Of a stretch of DNA of 64,000 bases, positions 11,939 to 24,182 are shown piece after piece. This DNA is from Lucifuga dentata (Eukaryota > Chordata > Actinopteri > Ophidiiformes > Bythitidae), in the NCBI GenBank assembly GCA_014773175.1, contig VXCM01000262.1, positions 225,945-289,944 of the forward strand, written 5' to 3'. The notes below the pieces were generated by a model, which was not told where the DNA came from, made no database searches, and saw only the letters and a list, made by a program, of their open reading frames with translations. Numbering within the stretch: the stretch's first letter is position 1; each line of letters starts with the position of its first letter. Position numbers and translations under genes: made by a program.

Positions 11939-14186
11939 CTAGAAGTCCAGTAACTGCATTGGAAAGAAGATCAAAGATCAGCAATGTAATACAGTAATGC
12001 AAACTTTTGGTATTGGTGAACAGAATGTGTCAGTCCTATGCGATTGATACACTGTATACTTGTTTATATGTTTGATTTTAATTTCAAATGACAGTGAGTT
12101 GGTGTGTTATCATATGGAAAGTTCTGCAGCAAAGTTCTTTTGACTGACTCTAATCCAGGCAGCCGGTGAACTGAACGGGCAGAATACACATACAGTGTAG
12201 TCCTCCACTAATATTGGCACCCTTGCTAAATAAAAGCAAAGAAAAAAAACTCTTTTGTTAATTCTCTTGAACTTTCATTCTAAGTATTTTAAAAAATATA
12301 ACATTTAATTAGAGTAAAATAATTGACAGGAAGAAGAAATTCTTAAACAAATATTTTTCTCAGTTGGACCAGTGGCATCTGATCATAGTTTTGGCAACTT
12401 TCTGACCGCCAAGACCCAACTAACGTCTGCAATTCTCCAGCTATAATATTTGGAGATTCTTTGGCCTCTTGAACCACCGTACGTGGGGTCAATGTAGACA
12501 CACGTCCTCTTCCACACCAATTGAGAAAAATATTTGTTTCATGATAAGAATTTCTTTTTCCTTTCAATTATTTTACTTGAATTAAAGGCTGTTCTTTTTT
12601 GTTCATATTTTGAATGAAAGATCAAGAGGATAAACATAAAGACATTTTTTTCCACAGCCCATTTCCTTAACTGAGAGTGCCCATGTTAGTGGAGGGCACT
12701 GTAGATTATAAAATTGATCATCTGAAGCAGCATGATGCACCAAAATGTTTCAGAGAGCTGTTGAGCTACACACCAGCTGAGGCAGGATCTTCTCAAAGTG
12801 TTCTATGTCTACTTGGTCACAGTCCTCAGATTCAGCTTGTTTGAGTGATCTTACAGCCGCCTCTGAAAGTAACAACAGATTAAAATTTTAATCAAGTAAT
12901 GCTGTAATCTTTGACTGTATATCAAATGTAACAACAGGGAATCCTTACCTTCCACAAATATTTTCAGCATCTCTGCCATGAGCAGCACAGCATCACCACT
13001 GACTGTAACAAAGCCATCACTATCAAACTCCAGCACTGTTATAAGTGATTCAGTTATATTAAGTTAGCATTTCTTAGACTTACTTTTCGTTTTGTCCTCT
13101 CTGAAGAAACTTGACAAAAGTTTGCTGACCATGTCCTAGAAATGAGAACGACACAACATTGCAATGTAGTGTGCCTGACTTTAACTCGCAGAGCTTTTTA
13201 AATTCACTTAATTACTACGCAAAATGTTTACGAGAGATTGTCATTGTTTATTTAGTTATGCATGGTCAAAAGTGCACAGAAAGCTTGACAATACACATTA
13301 ACACTGAACTGGCACAAAAACCTGTTGTCTCAACTTTTCTTGAAATGTTTCAATAAGACTTTAATATCTTTTCCAAGATGCATTTTAAGGGAATATAAAG
13401 GTTTATAATTTAACCATTACCACAAAACTAAAACTGATAATTTTCTCATAACTGAGACTGTTTTTGTCACAACTTTATGGACAGAGCTTAACATAAACAG
13501 CGGCTTACATGAGAGCTGAGTTTTTGTTAGTTTTAAGATGAAATGGAATGAAGTTTGAACTTAAAATATGTAGTCCATTAAATTGCATATCACTTATTTT
13601 AGTGCGTTACTCATGACTCCACAGCCATTACAGCTAATTTATAATGTCACAATCATTTTTTTAAAAGGTGTGCTCTACTTTGATGCGGAAAATGAAGTTT
13701 TTACACAACAATTAGCCCAATACATTTATATAAAGAATGACAGTGCAGATAAATTGTCATGCGGGTCTCCCTAATGCAAAATGGCCTTTAAAAGCTGTCA
13801 ATTTCATGCAAAATAAGAAGAAGATAGACTACAGACTACTTTTTCAATCATTCGGAATCACCCTTCCATTTGGCATAAGTGTATGTCACTAAAAAGCTTA
13901 TATTTTATGTCATTACAAGTTTTAAATATACTACAGTCTGAATTTCCAGATACGAGTGGGAGTTATTGCGTCCTCAGTGGTAATCTGCTTTCAGTTCCGC
14001 TCGCTGTGGATGTTAATACAAGTAAACAAATGCAATTTAGCTAAGAAAACAAAAAAAGTAATAATCACTTTATGACACACACACACACACACACAAAGAA
14101 AACAAGTAATAGCTCGATAACAGTAGAGTTCTCGACAGGTACGCTCTTACCTTCTTAAATCCAATATCAGCGTCCTTCTCCGCCAT
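11939..14186 (-). CDS. cenpx: Centromere protein X (CENP-X/MHF2), complete
   Basis: CENP-X is a small histone-fold protein. It pairs with CENP-S, both in the CENP-T-W-S-X complex at kinetochores and in the MHF complex that supports FANCM at stalled forks. Five coding exons on the minus strand: 14186-14151 (MAEKDADIGFKK), 13135-13084, 13002-12949, 12862-12774 and 11953-11939. They total 246 nt, 81 codons plus TAG, the same length as human CENPX. Family landmarks are REDKTK followed by SGDAVLLMAEMLK, the EAAVR helix, and the PQLLLDF C-terminus. The last exon holds only the LLDF codons and stop. It lies beyond a Tc1-like element (12193-12701) that occupies the last intron. Exon 3 has an upstream alternative acceptor that would insert extra residues; I chose the one giving family length. 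Confidence 0.92.
12193..12701 (-). mobile_element. Decayed Tc1/mariner-like element in cenpx intron 4
   Basis: The ends are inverted repeats: the left starts CAGTGTAGTCCTCCACTAAT and the right is the near complement (TTAGTGGAGGGCACTG). Both are flanked by TA, the Tc1 target site. A broken minus-strand frame (about 12567-12343) includes a GRGRVSTLTPR stretch followed by an ELQTLV motif, resembling the helix-turn-helix linker of Tc1 transposases. The catalytic region is absent, so this is an internally deleted, immobile copy. Confidence 0.75.
14076..14096. repeat. (AC)n microsatellite
   Basis: A short run of AC units in cenpx intron 1, seen directly. Confidence 0.9.
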
Positions 14187-14215
14187 GTTTGATGCTGTGG
14201 GAGAAACTTCGCGCT

Positions 14216-14252
14216 CTGTCCAATGATTGGACAAGAATCTGTGACGTCACTA
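14216..14252 (-). promoter_or_regulatory. cenpx promoter: CCAAT/ATTGG palindrome and CRE
   Basis: Just upstream of the cenpx start codon (14186) lie a back-to-back CCAAT/ATTGG palindrome (14220-14230) and a perfect palindromic CRE, TGACGTCA, at 14242-14249. This is a typical TATA-less arrangement bound by NF-Y and CREB/ATF families. Function is inferred from the motifs and position. Confidence 0.6.
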
Positions 14253-14289
14253 GGCCCTCCCCGAAGTTAGTGGACGAGAAAAAAACATA

Positions 14290-14401
14290 CTGTAAAAAAA
14301 AAAAAAAAANAAAAAAAAAAAAAAACTAGAAAAAAACGAAAAAAAACGTAAGAAAAAAAAATAAAATAAAAAAAGACCTAGAAAATACGTTACAGCAACA
14401 A

Positions 14402-14433
<32 letters not shown>

Positions 14434-15093
14434 ATAATAATAATACAACTTATCCAACAAAAGTTAAATTAAGCTTTCTAATAAATAAATTACATATGTA
14501 TGTATGTATATATATATACACACACAGTAATTTGCTGTAATATATTTCTTATTACATACTTAACATAGATATATTTCAAAATTTTGCATAGCTTTGGTGC
14601 TGTCCTTAATGTTTATGGTGCTCATTTAGTTTTTTATATAAAATAACAGAGAGGAAGGAAAGACCAGAAAAGGGAAACAAAAACAAAACTGACTTTGTCA
14701 CTTTCGTCACCATACAGTTACACAGTCAAACAGTTATACAGCACAGAAAAGTACAAATAAAGAATGTGAAGCGAAATACAGTAGACACAAAGATTTGTAG
14801 TGCAACTCATATTGCATTGATCACAACTGGCTGCACAAAGAAAACTGATTTTCAACTTACATTATATATTAGGTTATTCATTGTGTGACAACACACCACA
14901 GATACATTATGCAAGTTCAGTATTAGTTTTAATGTACAATTACACATATAGGTTTCATATCAACAGTTAAAGGCCAAACAAAACCAAACATTATAGTTAG
15001 ATGTGTAACTTTTCTATGCTTGCCATTTTTGTCATTGCATGTTCAGTTCTTCATATTTTATATTTTAATGTTTTTCCAAAATATAAGTATTTC
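14290..15093. other. Low-complexity intergenic DNA
   Basis: This stretch holds a poly(A) run with an assembly N at 14310, an ACT then AAT trinucleotide tract at about 14402-14445, and TATG/TA/CA simple repeats at about 14495-14526. No gene is seen between the cenpx promoter and the poly(A) signal of the next minus-strand gene. Confidence 0.6.
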
Positions 15094-15099
15094 TTTATT
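15094..15099 (-). terminator. AATAAA poly(A) signal of the RRM-like gene
   Basis: TTTATT on the plus strand is AATAAA on the minus strand, 23 nt after the TAA at 15122-15124. Its position supports a real, short 3' UTR. Confidence 0.6.
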
Positions 15100-15121
15100 C
15101 ATCCTATTCATCATCCAGCCA

Positions 15122-16234
15122 TTAAGCATTTTCTAATATGTAGCCCAGCCCCATGAAGCATCTTGGTCGAGGAATAGTAACGGCTGCGGCAGTGACTTCC
15201 TCCTCTGAATCCTTCGCCATCTGAAAGAGATGTAGTGATTTTATAATCAGCTGATAGAAACAGAATGTAGATGCAAATACTGCTAAACACTTTTTAAAGT
15301 ATGACAACTTTTTTTATGTTTATCATATGAACTGACACAATTCCAACTCTGCTCTGACCAAGTGACAAACATTGTTTGTTCTCCCCTTTGGACTAACAAC
15401 TCTTCTCGCTTCCACTTCATAACCTCCAGTGTAACGAGGACCAGCCCAGTCTGCTTTGTCTGCTTCAGCCTCTGTCAAAAACCTGACATAGGCCACTGAC
15501 TTATCATTATTATCTGAGCTCTTCTTAACCTGTTGAATTAGATTTAAAAAAAAAACAAAACAAAACAATGGCCATTTAAAAATGACAAAATACCCCTAAA
15601 ATCATGATAATTGATAAAAAAAAAAACNAAACAATGGCCATTTAAAAATGACAAAATACCCCTAAAATCATGATAATTGATAAAAAAAAAAACAAAAATT
15701 TATACATCAGTAACAATTTGATTTTGTTTTCATTTATACCTTACATGCTGTGATGATACCCCATTCTCTGAAGTAAGCCTGTAGATATCCCTTATTAATG
15801 TAGGGGTTCAAGTCTTTAATAACCAAACTGTGGTCCTGATAAATGATAGGACTTATGAGTTTCATAGCATTGATGAGGTCACAAACAAGTGATGTTACAG
15901 AGGGCATGTTACAGAGGGCAACTCTTAAAATGATTTTTGACTTAAAATTATGACATTTTTTAATAATATCCAGTGTTATTTTTAATATTATTTTTTTCAC
16001 AAAAAATAAGACTTCATTCTATTAATATTCAGATTTCCCCCCCCCCCCCNCCCCCCAAAAATAAATTGAGACTGTTTTTTTTTTCTCAAAATAGTATGAC
16101 ATTATTCCCAAAATCTTTTTGAATAAGGAGGAATAAGAGAAAGTATTAACCAGTTGGTAATATTTGGCCAAACCAGCCATGTGTTTCTTTGGAAGACTGA
16201 TGTACACTCTCTTAGGAGCTGCCTTCACTTCCAC
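15122..16234 (-). CDS. Small unrecognised gene with an RRM-like domain
   Basis: I do not recognise the gene. Four minus-strand exons join in phase 0 throughout: 16234-16151, 15835-15740, 15529-15371 and 15220-15122 (stop TAA). They give about 145 residues. Exons 2 and 3 read like one RNA-recognition motif: SLVIKDLNPYI (beta1/RNP2-like), YLQAYFREWGIITACKV (helix 1 to beta2), SVAYVRFLTEAEADKADW (RNP1-like strand and helix 2) and VEARRVVSP (beta4). Exon 1 starts VEVKAAPKR, which looks like the end of an earlier RRM, so upstream exons may be missing; an in-frame TAG precedes it and no ATG start was found. RNA binding is inferred from fold-like spacing only. The donor at 15371 is the weakest boundary. 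A second assembly join (N at 15628) sits in intron 2. Confidence 0.5.
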
Positions 16235-16486
16235 CTACCTAGAAGGAAGATGAGTTTGAGCACATTCCATTTATTTATACCTCTTTAAGACAGTAAAATA
16301 CTTACTTTCACACTAATGAAGAAAATATGACAATTTCACTTGAGGAGTTTGCAGTTTAAAAAGAATTTGCATAAACATGTTTTTTAAAAGGCTACATTGA
16401 AAAAATTATGAATATAATGTGATTTAATAGTGTGGCAGAGGCACACAGAAGTTATTATCAACAATCAAAAAATGTGTTGTACTTAC

Positions 16487-16560
16487 CAGAGTTCATCACT
16501 GAGGTGCAAGAAGTACAAACCAACTGTCCAGAGAAGTGCAGAGCAGAGTGGGTTTTTATC
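16487..16560 (-). other. Possible 5' exon of the RRM-like gene
   Basis: A strong minus-strand donor (CTCTG then GTAAGTAC) ends at 16487. The exon carries a late ATG, but its phase does not connect to the exon at 16234, so it may be an untranslated exon. A second good donor lies near 16312. Confidence 0.25.
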
Positions 16561-17817
16561 TTTGAGTCACTAAATTCTCCTCCTGTTATTAATATTCTTC
16601 TTCTGAAGTTATTTTTCAAAAGCTGTTCAGAAATTCCAAGAAAACAATGGTGTACAGGTACTGTACATAACTATTACCTGACCAACTTGTTCAACAGGAA
16701 AATAAATTTTTGGGGGTTGGTTAGCTGGTGGACCAAGCTAAAACTGGAATCATCAAAAGAGCTTTGAGCTGATGTTTAGGTTGTCATCATTATTATGAAA
16801 GAAAATACATGGCGCAATTTTCACCTAAATTTCCCTACACAGTTCCTTATACAGCAGGATCCTAACTACCACTTTCAGTTCTGATTGGCTTTGCACCTTC
16901 TGGTTTCACCATCAGCTACAAGGTGATTTGTCCATTTAACTACTCAATAAGAAATTATCACTAAGCTGTTTTTAACATTACAGAATGTTTTCCTGGAAAG
17001 GATTCTTATGTGATATGAGCTTTAATGTTGTTTGAGATGAAACCAGCCAAATCCACCCCCCCATCCCCAGAGGCACAGAAACACAAGAGCCTGTGCCTCT
17101 GGATGCTTCAGGTTAACTTAGTGACACAATGACAGCTTAAATCTACATTTCTGTGTGTTGTTTTCACTTCTGCTGTTGAACATAGCATGCTGTCACACAT
17201 ACGTACAGTACATGCCCATTTTTGTTTTTATTTTGTTTGTATAAAAGTTTTTGAGGCAATAAGATAAAGGAAATGATGTTCTTTGACAAAGAACAAAGTT
17301 ATAATCAGACAAATTTGACCAAAACATAACCAGAGGGCTGGAAGGGAAACTATTCTACATTTAATCTTCATTCCAAGGAAACATTCAATAAATTTATTTT
17401 GTCTTTTCATACATATTATTTATAAACTTAATCATCCTTGTATAACATTAAAACCACAAGTATAAAGAATATTCAAACTCTTATTAAAAGTTATATATTT
17501 AAAAAAAAAAGTAATACACCCCCCCCATGGGAATAACAGCCCAGAGATTCACTTTGTATTCATCATTTCAGAAATCCAGCACATTAACATCTAAACATTA
17601 TAGAATGTCAAAAAAAAAAAAAAAAAANAAAAAAAAAAAAAAAAACAAAACAAAACAAAAAAACCCACTTTTTATTGGTCATGTTCTCTTTGCAGGTTTC
17701 CAGAGACACTCCTATTGATTGCAATAGAAGGAAACAACACTATCCAAAAAATGATCACAGAATTTCCTTGGGTAAATTCATTAAAACACTCAACAAGTAA
17801 CAAAGGACCTTCAGTGG
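16561..17817. other. Intergenic DNA, no gene seen
   Basis: This gap separates the tmc6 3' end from the RRM-like gene. It holds a poly(A) tract with an assembly N at 17628. Open frames here are short and lack splice or family support. Confidence 0.5.
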
Positions 17818-17823
17818 TTTATT
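17818..17823 (-). terminator. AATAAA poly(A) signal of tmc6
   Basis: AATAAA on the minus strand begins about 34 nt after the tmc6 stop codon (17857), giving a very short 3' UTR if used. Confidence 0.6.
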
Positions 17824-17856
17824 AACTGTGTAGGATGTAGTAGATGGCTCCTGTAC

Positions 17857-20800
17857 TTATGGAATAACCCACTGCTGTGGTGATTGTCTTGGTGAAGAAA
17901 CCGGACTCCTCTGCTCGTAGAAGCCTTGTAGTTGAGCAATAAGGAATGCTTTGTCCTTACCTTCCTGTATAGAAGAAAAAAAAAAACAAAAAAAAAAACA
18001 AACAAAAAAAACACATTATTTAAATTAACATTAAGATAAGCTTAAAATCAGTTGTCATTGATTTCAAATACAATGTGTAAATATGCATACATTTTCAATT
18101 TGCTTTTCTAACAAAGCAATGATCCTCCTCTGGCCATCAGCAAGTTGAGTTTGAATATATATCACCATTCTGGAAAAAAAAATAGAATTGGTGATCAGTT
18201 TTAATTTAACATGCTTAATCTGCATTCACACAATCTGAAACTGTAAGAAAACAGATATAGACAAATAAACTCCTGTAAGCGTGGATATGATCATGCCACA
18301 ACTCACAGAAAAACGCCAGTGGCAAGGAATAAGAATATTGGGTTCTCCACCAGATAGGTATAGGCCCAGCTGAGCCAGGCCAGGTTAGGGTTTGCATTCT
18401 CCAACTGCTGGGCCCACAGTTTCGTTGCCTGAAACATGGTGTTGAGGTTCCTGAAAGGGCCACACCCAGCAGACGGTTTAATCCTGTGGAGGACAGACAG
18501 AGGTCCATTTACTGTCTCACTGTTACAAGGACATTTTTTGAATGCTTTGTGCATTTGAGTGTATGGCATTCATGCGTGCCTTTTGATGAACAAACAGCTT
18601 GTATGTAGGAAGTGAATGAGAGAGAATGTCAGTGGGAAACATTTAACACTCACATCCAAATTGTGTAAGCGACAGACACGGCAGCACCAAAAAAAGAGGG
18701 GAAACACAAGAGAGAGATGAAGAGTGTTGTCATTTGACTGGCCCTCCAGGGCTTTCTGGAGGCCTGACAGTTGTGCATCAGGCTGTTCTGTAGAAGGAAC
18801 AACAAAAATCTTTGTTCGTTTGTCACGCAAAGCAAACACATGACCGAAAGCTGCAATGGCATCTAATGTACCAACCTTTTTCAAGTAAAAGAGTGCAAAC
18901 AGTTTTATGATCTGAACCAGAGGAAGCATTGGAGCAAACAGCACACTGAGCCTAAAAATGGCAGAAGACCATAAGAGTCATCGTGCTGTACACCGCTCAC
19001 TTTGTAATGAAATACATGATGTAATCTAAAAATGTTAAGTGTACCAAGTGAGGGTTTGCCCATATATAAGCTCCAGTACGTTACGAGCAATGTCAAACAC
19101 TGGCATCCGATTTCTTTTCAACACTTGCTTGGAAAACAGCCTATAGAGCAAAAATACAGGTTCAGCTATGAGCGGGTGGATTAGAAGTTGGTCAAAGGCT
19201 TCATAAAGAGCAATTAGAATCATGTTAGAAACATGATTGGCAGGTAAAGCTGCACTTGCCTCCACAGGAACTCGCCCAAAAATGTGTAAAGCATTGTGAA
19301 GATAAAGTCCATCAAGAGCAAACAATACAGTTCTTGCCCCACAAAGTTCTCCCAACACTGCAGACAGTAGAGATGCATGCCTCTCAGTGTGTAGCACAAA
19401 GACTATCAACATGTAGTCACTTATGTCAAACAATTGAAAGAGAAGGGATTTTAAAAAAAAAAAAAGTTATACATTTCAGTTCTTTTCCACACATATAATC
19501 ACAAGAAGCAAAGAATTTATGACAAAAACAAAAAAATGCTTGTACCTGTAGACCATGACTTTCTGGTTTCACTGCAATTCCGCCCAGCCAGCGGTAACAC
19601 AACATGCCAATAATACTTACCTTCAACAGCAAGTTCCTAACAAACACACAATGATTAAAAAGTTACACAAGGAGCAAATGACAACTGTAAATGAAAAAGA
19701 AAAAAATAGAGAGAAGCTTTCGCAACATTGTTCTCAGTGCAGTAGAATACATTGCTTAACAATTGATGTATGATTAATGAAGTTTAAATTTAAATGCTCA
19801 TAATAAATCTAGTCTGGTTCTATGTGACTGAATTATTAACCTAATTAGTCACATCTTGAGCTCACTAATCTTCTAATTGCCTCTGCTCTAGAATCATAAC
19901 CAAATGGTTGTGCAACTGACTTGTTTGTTGTTTTTCCTCTCACCTAAAGATGGAGACATACACACAGAAACTGGGTGACTCATGGCTCTCCATCCAAGAT
20001 ACCAAGTTGAAGAAGACAGGCAGTAACAGGTTAATGCCCGACACCACAGCAGATAGGACCATCTGCTGAGTTTCTCTAACAGGACTCTTCTCATCAAAAG
20101 TCTGTGAAGCATTGTAAACAACACAGATAGCAAGACTCACACACATTTGCATATCACAATGTAAACTTATCTGAATTTAAAATCTAACATTCTTTTTGTG
20201 AGGCATTGCAGTTTTGTAAAGCTACACAATGCAAAACTTCTGAGAGGAAGGAGAAAAGGGAAGTAAATGAAAACACTGAGGTGTGAAGGGTGATTTTTNT
20301 TTTTTTTTTTTTTTTTTTAAATGGTAATTTTGAGAAAACTCCCAAGGTCTAGCTGCTCAAATCTGCATAATATGTCTGGATGCACAACAGTGGTTTCACT
20401 CTAACCAGATGTACCTGATCTGAGAGGTTGTGGACAGCTAGGACACCAAAAACTATGCTGGCCAGACACATGAACCATGCCATCAGATGCACTAGGAGGC
20501 GCCACAATCGCTGCATGAAACTCTTCTCATCCTCCCTACAGACCATCTCAGACAGCAGCTCCTGTGAGAAGCAGAAACCACAATGTACAATAATGCATGA
20601 CCAGCGTCATTCAAATAAACTCCACAGTGTGTTGAAACTGATCATTAATTATGTCTCAGCTGCTGATCAAACTAAGGACATAAGTAAAAATCTTACAGAT
20701 ACCCATCACAGATCATTACACATCAGCTTTAATTCTAAAAAAATGGGGCTGTGGGTACTTATTTATAATATGCATTTGATATGTACATTAAAAAAAAAGC

Positions 20801-23800
20801 CACATCCTGCATAAAAACTCAACTGCTACAAACTTCCTGTGTACATGTGTCAGACAGAGGCTTATGCAAAGTGACCAGGCACGTAGCCTTGAAGTTCAGC
20901 TTATCAGTGAAGTGTCTACTGTGGAGTTCAGCCAAAGATTATTCCCTGCTTTAACAAATGAAATGTACATATTGTACATGTAGCCAATGTGGTTGCATTA
21001 TAATGTTCTGTATCAAGTAAACTCAGCATCAAAGCTCCTGTTTAACTGGAAATGAAAACAATCTAGGATTCTATCTTATAAAGGAGTTTCTTCAGACTTC
21101 AGTAAGACAAATTGAACATTCAAACGCTTGTGCACCTTGAGCCAAGTACTGATGTTCTCAGACTGAAGCATGACAGACATCTCCTTGCTGACTTTAAAGT
21201 CCCAGGAGCAGAACACCTGTACAGCCAGATTCCCATTAGACCGAAGCACACGAAAATTTCTCCCGAAGGACATGGACATGCTGCCACAGGACAATATATC
21301 CATTAAAACCACACTAGATTCATAGAAAATAAACATGAATGCACAAGTGATTCACTGATTAAAGTTGTACAACCTGTATACAAGGATGATGCAGATGATG
21401 AAGAAGGATATGCAAATTGTAAAGATGTAGGCTACAGGTATGTTGTAGGGCAGGGCTGTCTCAGAACTGCCAACAGTGTCACAGAGGAGCAGCTTAGGAG
21501 ATTCGTCAATGGGTCTAGAAGTGTTGATGAATGTGTTGGTGTAGTAGCCATAAAACATCACACTGTGAGAGAGGTAACCCTGCCAAGCATTATAACAGGA
21601 GAGATGTGGATCAAGTTGTATTGTCATTGTCACCGTATACAGCTTACTAAGTTGCATAATATTTTCTGTAGCAAGCTACTGTTCCTCATGTTGTAGAGAA
21701 CCACACATATATAATTAGTGCTCAGTCATCTTACTGTGCCTGTGAGAAGCTCAAGTCCAATGAAACTGTTGAATTTGGAGTCATATGGAGGAGGGTTAAT
21801 GACTTGAGGGAGGACCACAAACAGGCCATTGATGAGGAAGAGGAAGAGATTGAAGAGCAAGAGAGTCCTGAGGAAGAGGAAGTAGGAGAGCACCCCAGTT
21901 CCAAAACGTGCGCTCGCTTTCTTAATGGGCAATTTCCACAACTGGAGGAAACTGATAAAAGTGAGACACCTGAACGAGCAGTGACGCCAAGTCTGTACGG
22001 AGCAAAACATATTTGTATGTGATATACAAATCCGACAAAGGCTTGAATAAAACCACATATGCTGGTTGTACTCACCTTCACAATATGCACACCAAGGAGA
22101 CTACAGCATGCAACATGTCTGGTGAGTGAAGTTTCAGCTGCATCACTGAAAGCGAGTCGCCTAATAAATGATAGGTGGGGGGGTGTTAAAAAATATCTGC
22201 AGAAATGTAGTGAGAGCATATCCGAAAAGTAAGCAAGATTCTTGGTATTTGACCATGATTCCTGAAAAGAACAGAGCAATAAATACTGAAACATTGATGC
22301 TGATCATTTTTCCCCTTGGGACTGACTTGAAGCTGCTTTAGTTCTCAGATCTTTTGCTGTGCATACCTGAGCTGGATCTTCTCTGCCAGGCTCAGTGGCA
22401 TGGCTCGCAGTTTGGACATGCCATCACCCACTGAAAGGCTCTGGAAATTTGACGCCAATTGCTGCAACTTGTTTTTTTCTACAAACAAGTCAAAAATTGT
22501 CACATTACCTGCTGCACCTGTGGAAGCTGAAGAACTCATAGACAAGCTGCTGCGGTGAATGCTGACTCCCAGTGGAGAGAACAGAACAAAGGAAGTACCT
22601 GAAGACTCTAGATGTGGTTTAACATTTTTGAGTTTGTACTCACTACCGATTTCCTCCACATCCTCCTGGATAAAGTCATGCTGGATACTCAGCTCAAAGG
22701 AACAGGAGGAAGCTTGGAGTGGGGTCTGGCATCTGTGTAGCTGAGCAGAGCAGCTGGTACACTGATAAATGGCTGCATCACTACTGTTCCCTGTTTCAAC
22801 AAGGGCAAATTAGTGACACAATTATATGTTATGTGTAAAGACGTGATGAAAGATATTTATGCCATTTGTGGTTTGTGTTTCTCAGGATATTCACTTGAGT
22901 GCTTTTTGGCATTAACACATGGAAAAACTTTATTGCTTGACAACTGAGGTTGTTTCCTGAAAGTAAGAAGGAACTTTCATCTCACCAACATTTCGACTAG
23001 GCATGGAAGAGAGGACCTTTAGTGTAGCAGCGGACCAGTGGCCCATCTGCAGAGAATTAGTCTGCTCTCTGTCAAATGTGTCCTCTCTCACATCACTTCT
23101 CTGAAAGGATGGACTATCTGAAAGAAACAATCACAAAGGCCTTCAGACAAATTACACGGGTCTGTAATGCCTCAGATTATCAAGTTTTTGTTTTGTTTTT
23201 TTTTTTAGTGGTATGCCCTAAGTGCTGATAAACATTAATTCTTTAAATTCTCACCCAACACTTATCAACCACTAAGGCTGAAATTTGAAATCTATTAACA
23301 AATTTTAAGAAATAATTTTGCAGATGCCAATATTTGAAATGGAGGGGTCAGTGCTGCTTCTCCAGAGATCAAAATATGCAGACATGTACTTCCAAAAAGT
23401 GAACAATTAACAGAATATGCTTTATGCCATTTTATATTATTTGTTGCCAGTAATGAAGACACATTTAAATTGGATCCAAAGACTTTTTTTTTTTAATACC
23501 TGTGCATTCCCTAAATTCTTCCATTTGCAGGGTTTCAAAGCAGCTCTCAGAATCATGTCTTGGCTTCCTGATGAGCTGGCACAAAGAGTCCTGCAGGGCT
23601 AGATCATTTTCTTCAATGTTCCTGAAGGACAGAAATCATCACACAAAATCATCATCAAGTTTTCTCAAGGCTAGCCTTTAACTTACTCATTGGTGGATTT
23701 CCTTTCTAGTGAATTTTTCAAAGAATCGTATTTCCCACTGCAAGTAGGAAATTGAAATTTTCCAAATGTTTCAACTTACAAGCACTTACAAGAAATTAGT

Positions 23801-24182
23801 GAGACAGACTTGAAAAATACATACAAAAGATAATTTCATCTGAAAACACTCAAAAATTTTTCAAACATTCCTATGCCTGCAGGAGCACTGACTTTTCTTT
23901 GTAAAATCATGAAAAAGAAATTGACATGTGAACGGATACAATATCAAACACTTAATTTAGGTTATTATTAACACAAGGGATATAAAATCACACTAACTTA
24001 ATCCTCCATCAATAAATACAATAAAAATGGGTCACAATAAGCAGTTAGCAGCATAAATAACAGTGAAAATATAAAATGTAAAGCAATGCTCACATTAAAT
24101 CACAGTGCAAAATAAGGACAACTTACTCATACTCCGCATCTATTTCACAAATGTCGACACTGACGCTATCAGTGTATGCCAT
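17857..24182 (-). CDS. tmc6: Transmembrane channel-like protein 6 (TMC6/EVER1), complete
   Basis: TMC6 is a multi-pass protein of the TMC family; in mammals it is in the endoplasmic reticulum with TMC8 and affects zinc handling. Eighteen coding exons: 24182-24127, 23621-23500, 23117-22986, 22790-22367, 22160-22076, 21992-21735, 21579-21374, 21280-21136, 20561-20415, 20101-19944, 19636-19546, 19357-19260, 19140-19045, 18951-18876, 18787-18654, 18483-18307, 18169-18091 and 17964-17857. The sum is 2592 nt, 863 codons plus TAA, somewhat longer than human TMC6 (about 805). Landmarks: [11 protein letters not shown] near residue 230, FGTGVLSYF near 303, the TMC signature [11 protein letters not shown] at about 609, and [18 protein letters not shown] then a PLVQIIKL segment, which fit TMC6 better than TMC8 or TMC7. 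The intron after the signature exon starts with GC. The N-terminal 240 residues are Ser-rich and poorly conserved. Confidence 0.92.

Noticed and set aside
13003..13030. Longer cenpx exon 3 using an upstream acceptor
   Set aside because: It would insert about ten residues between DKTK and SGDAV. The downstream acceptor keeps phase, restores the family spacing and gives exactly 81 codons.
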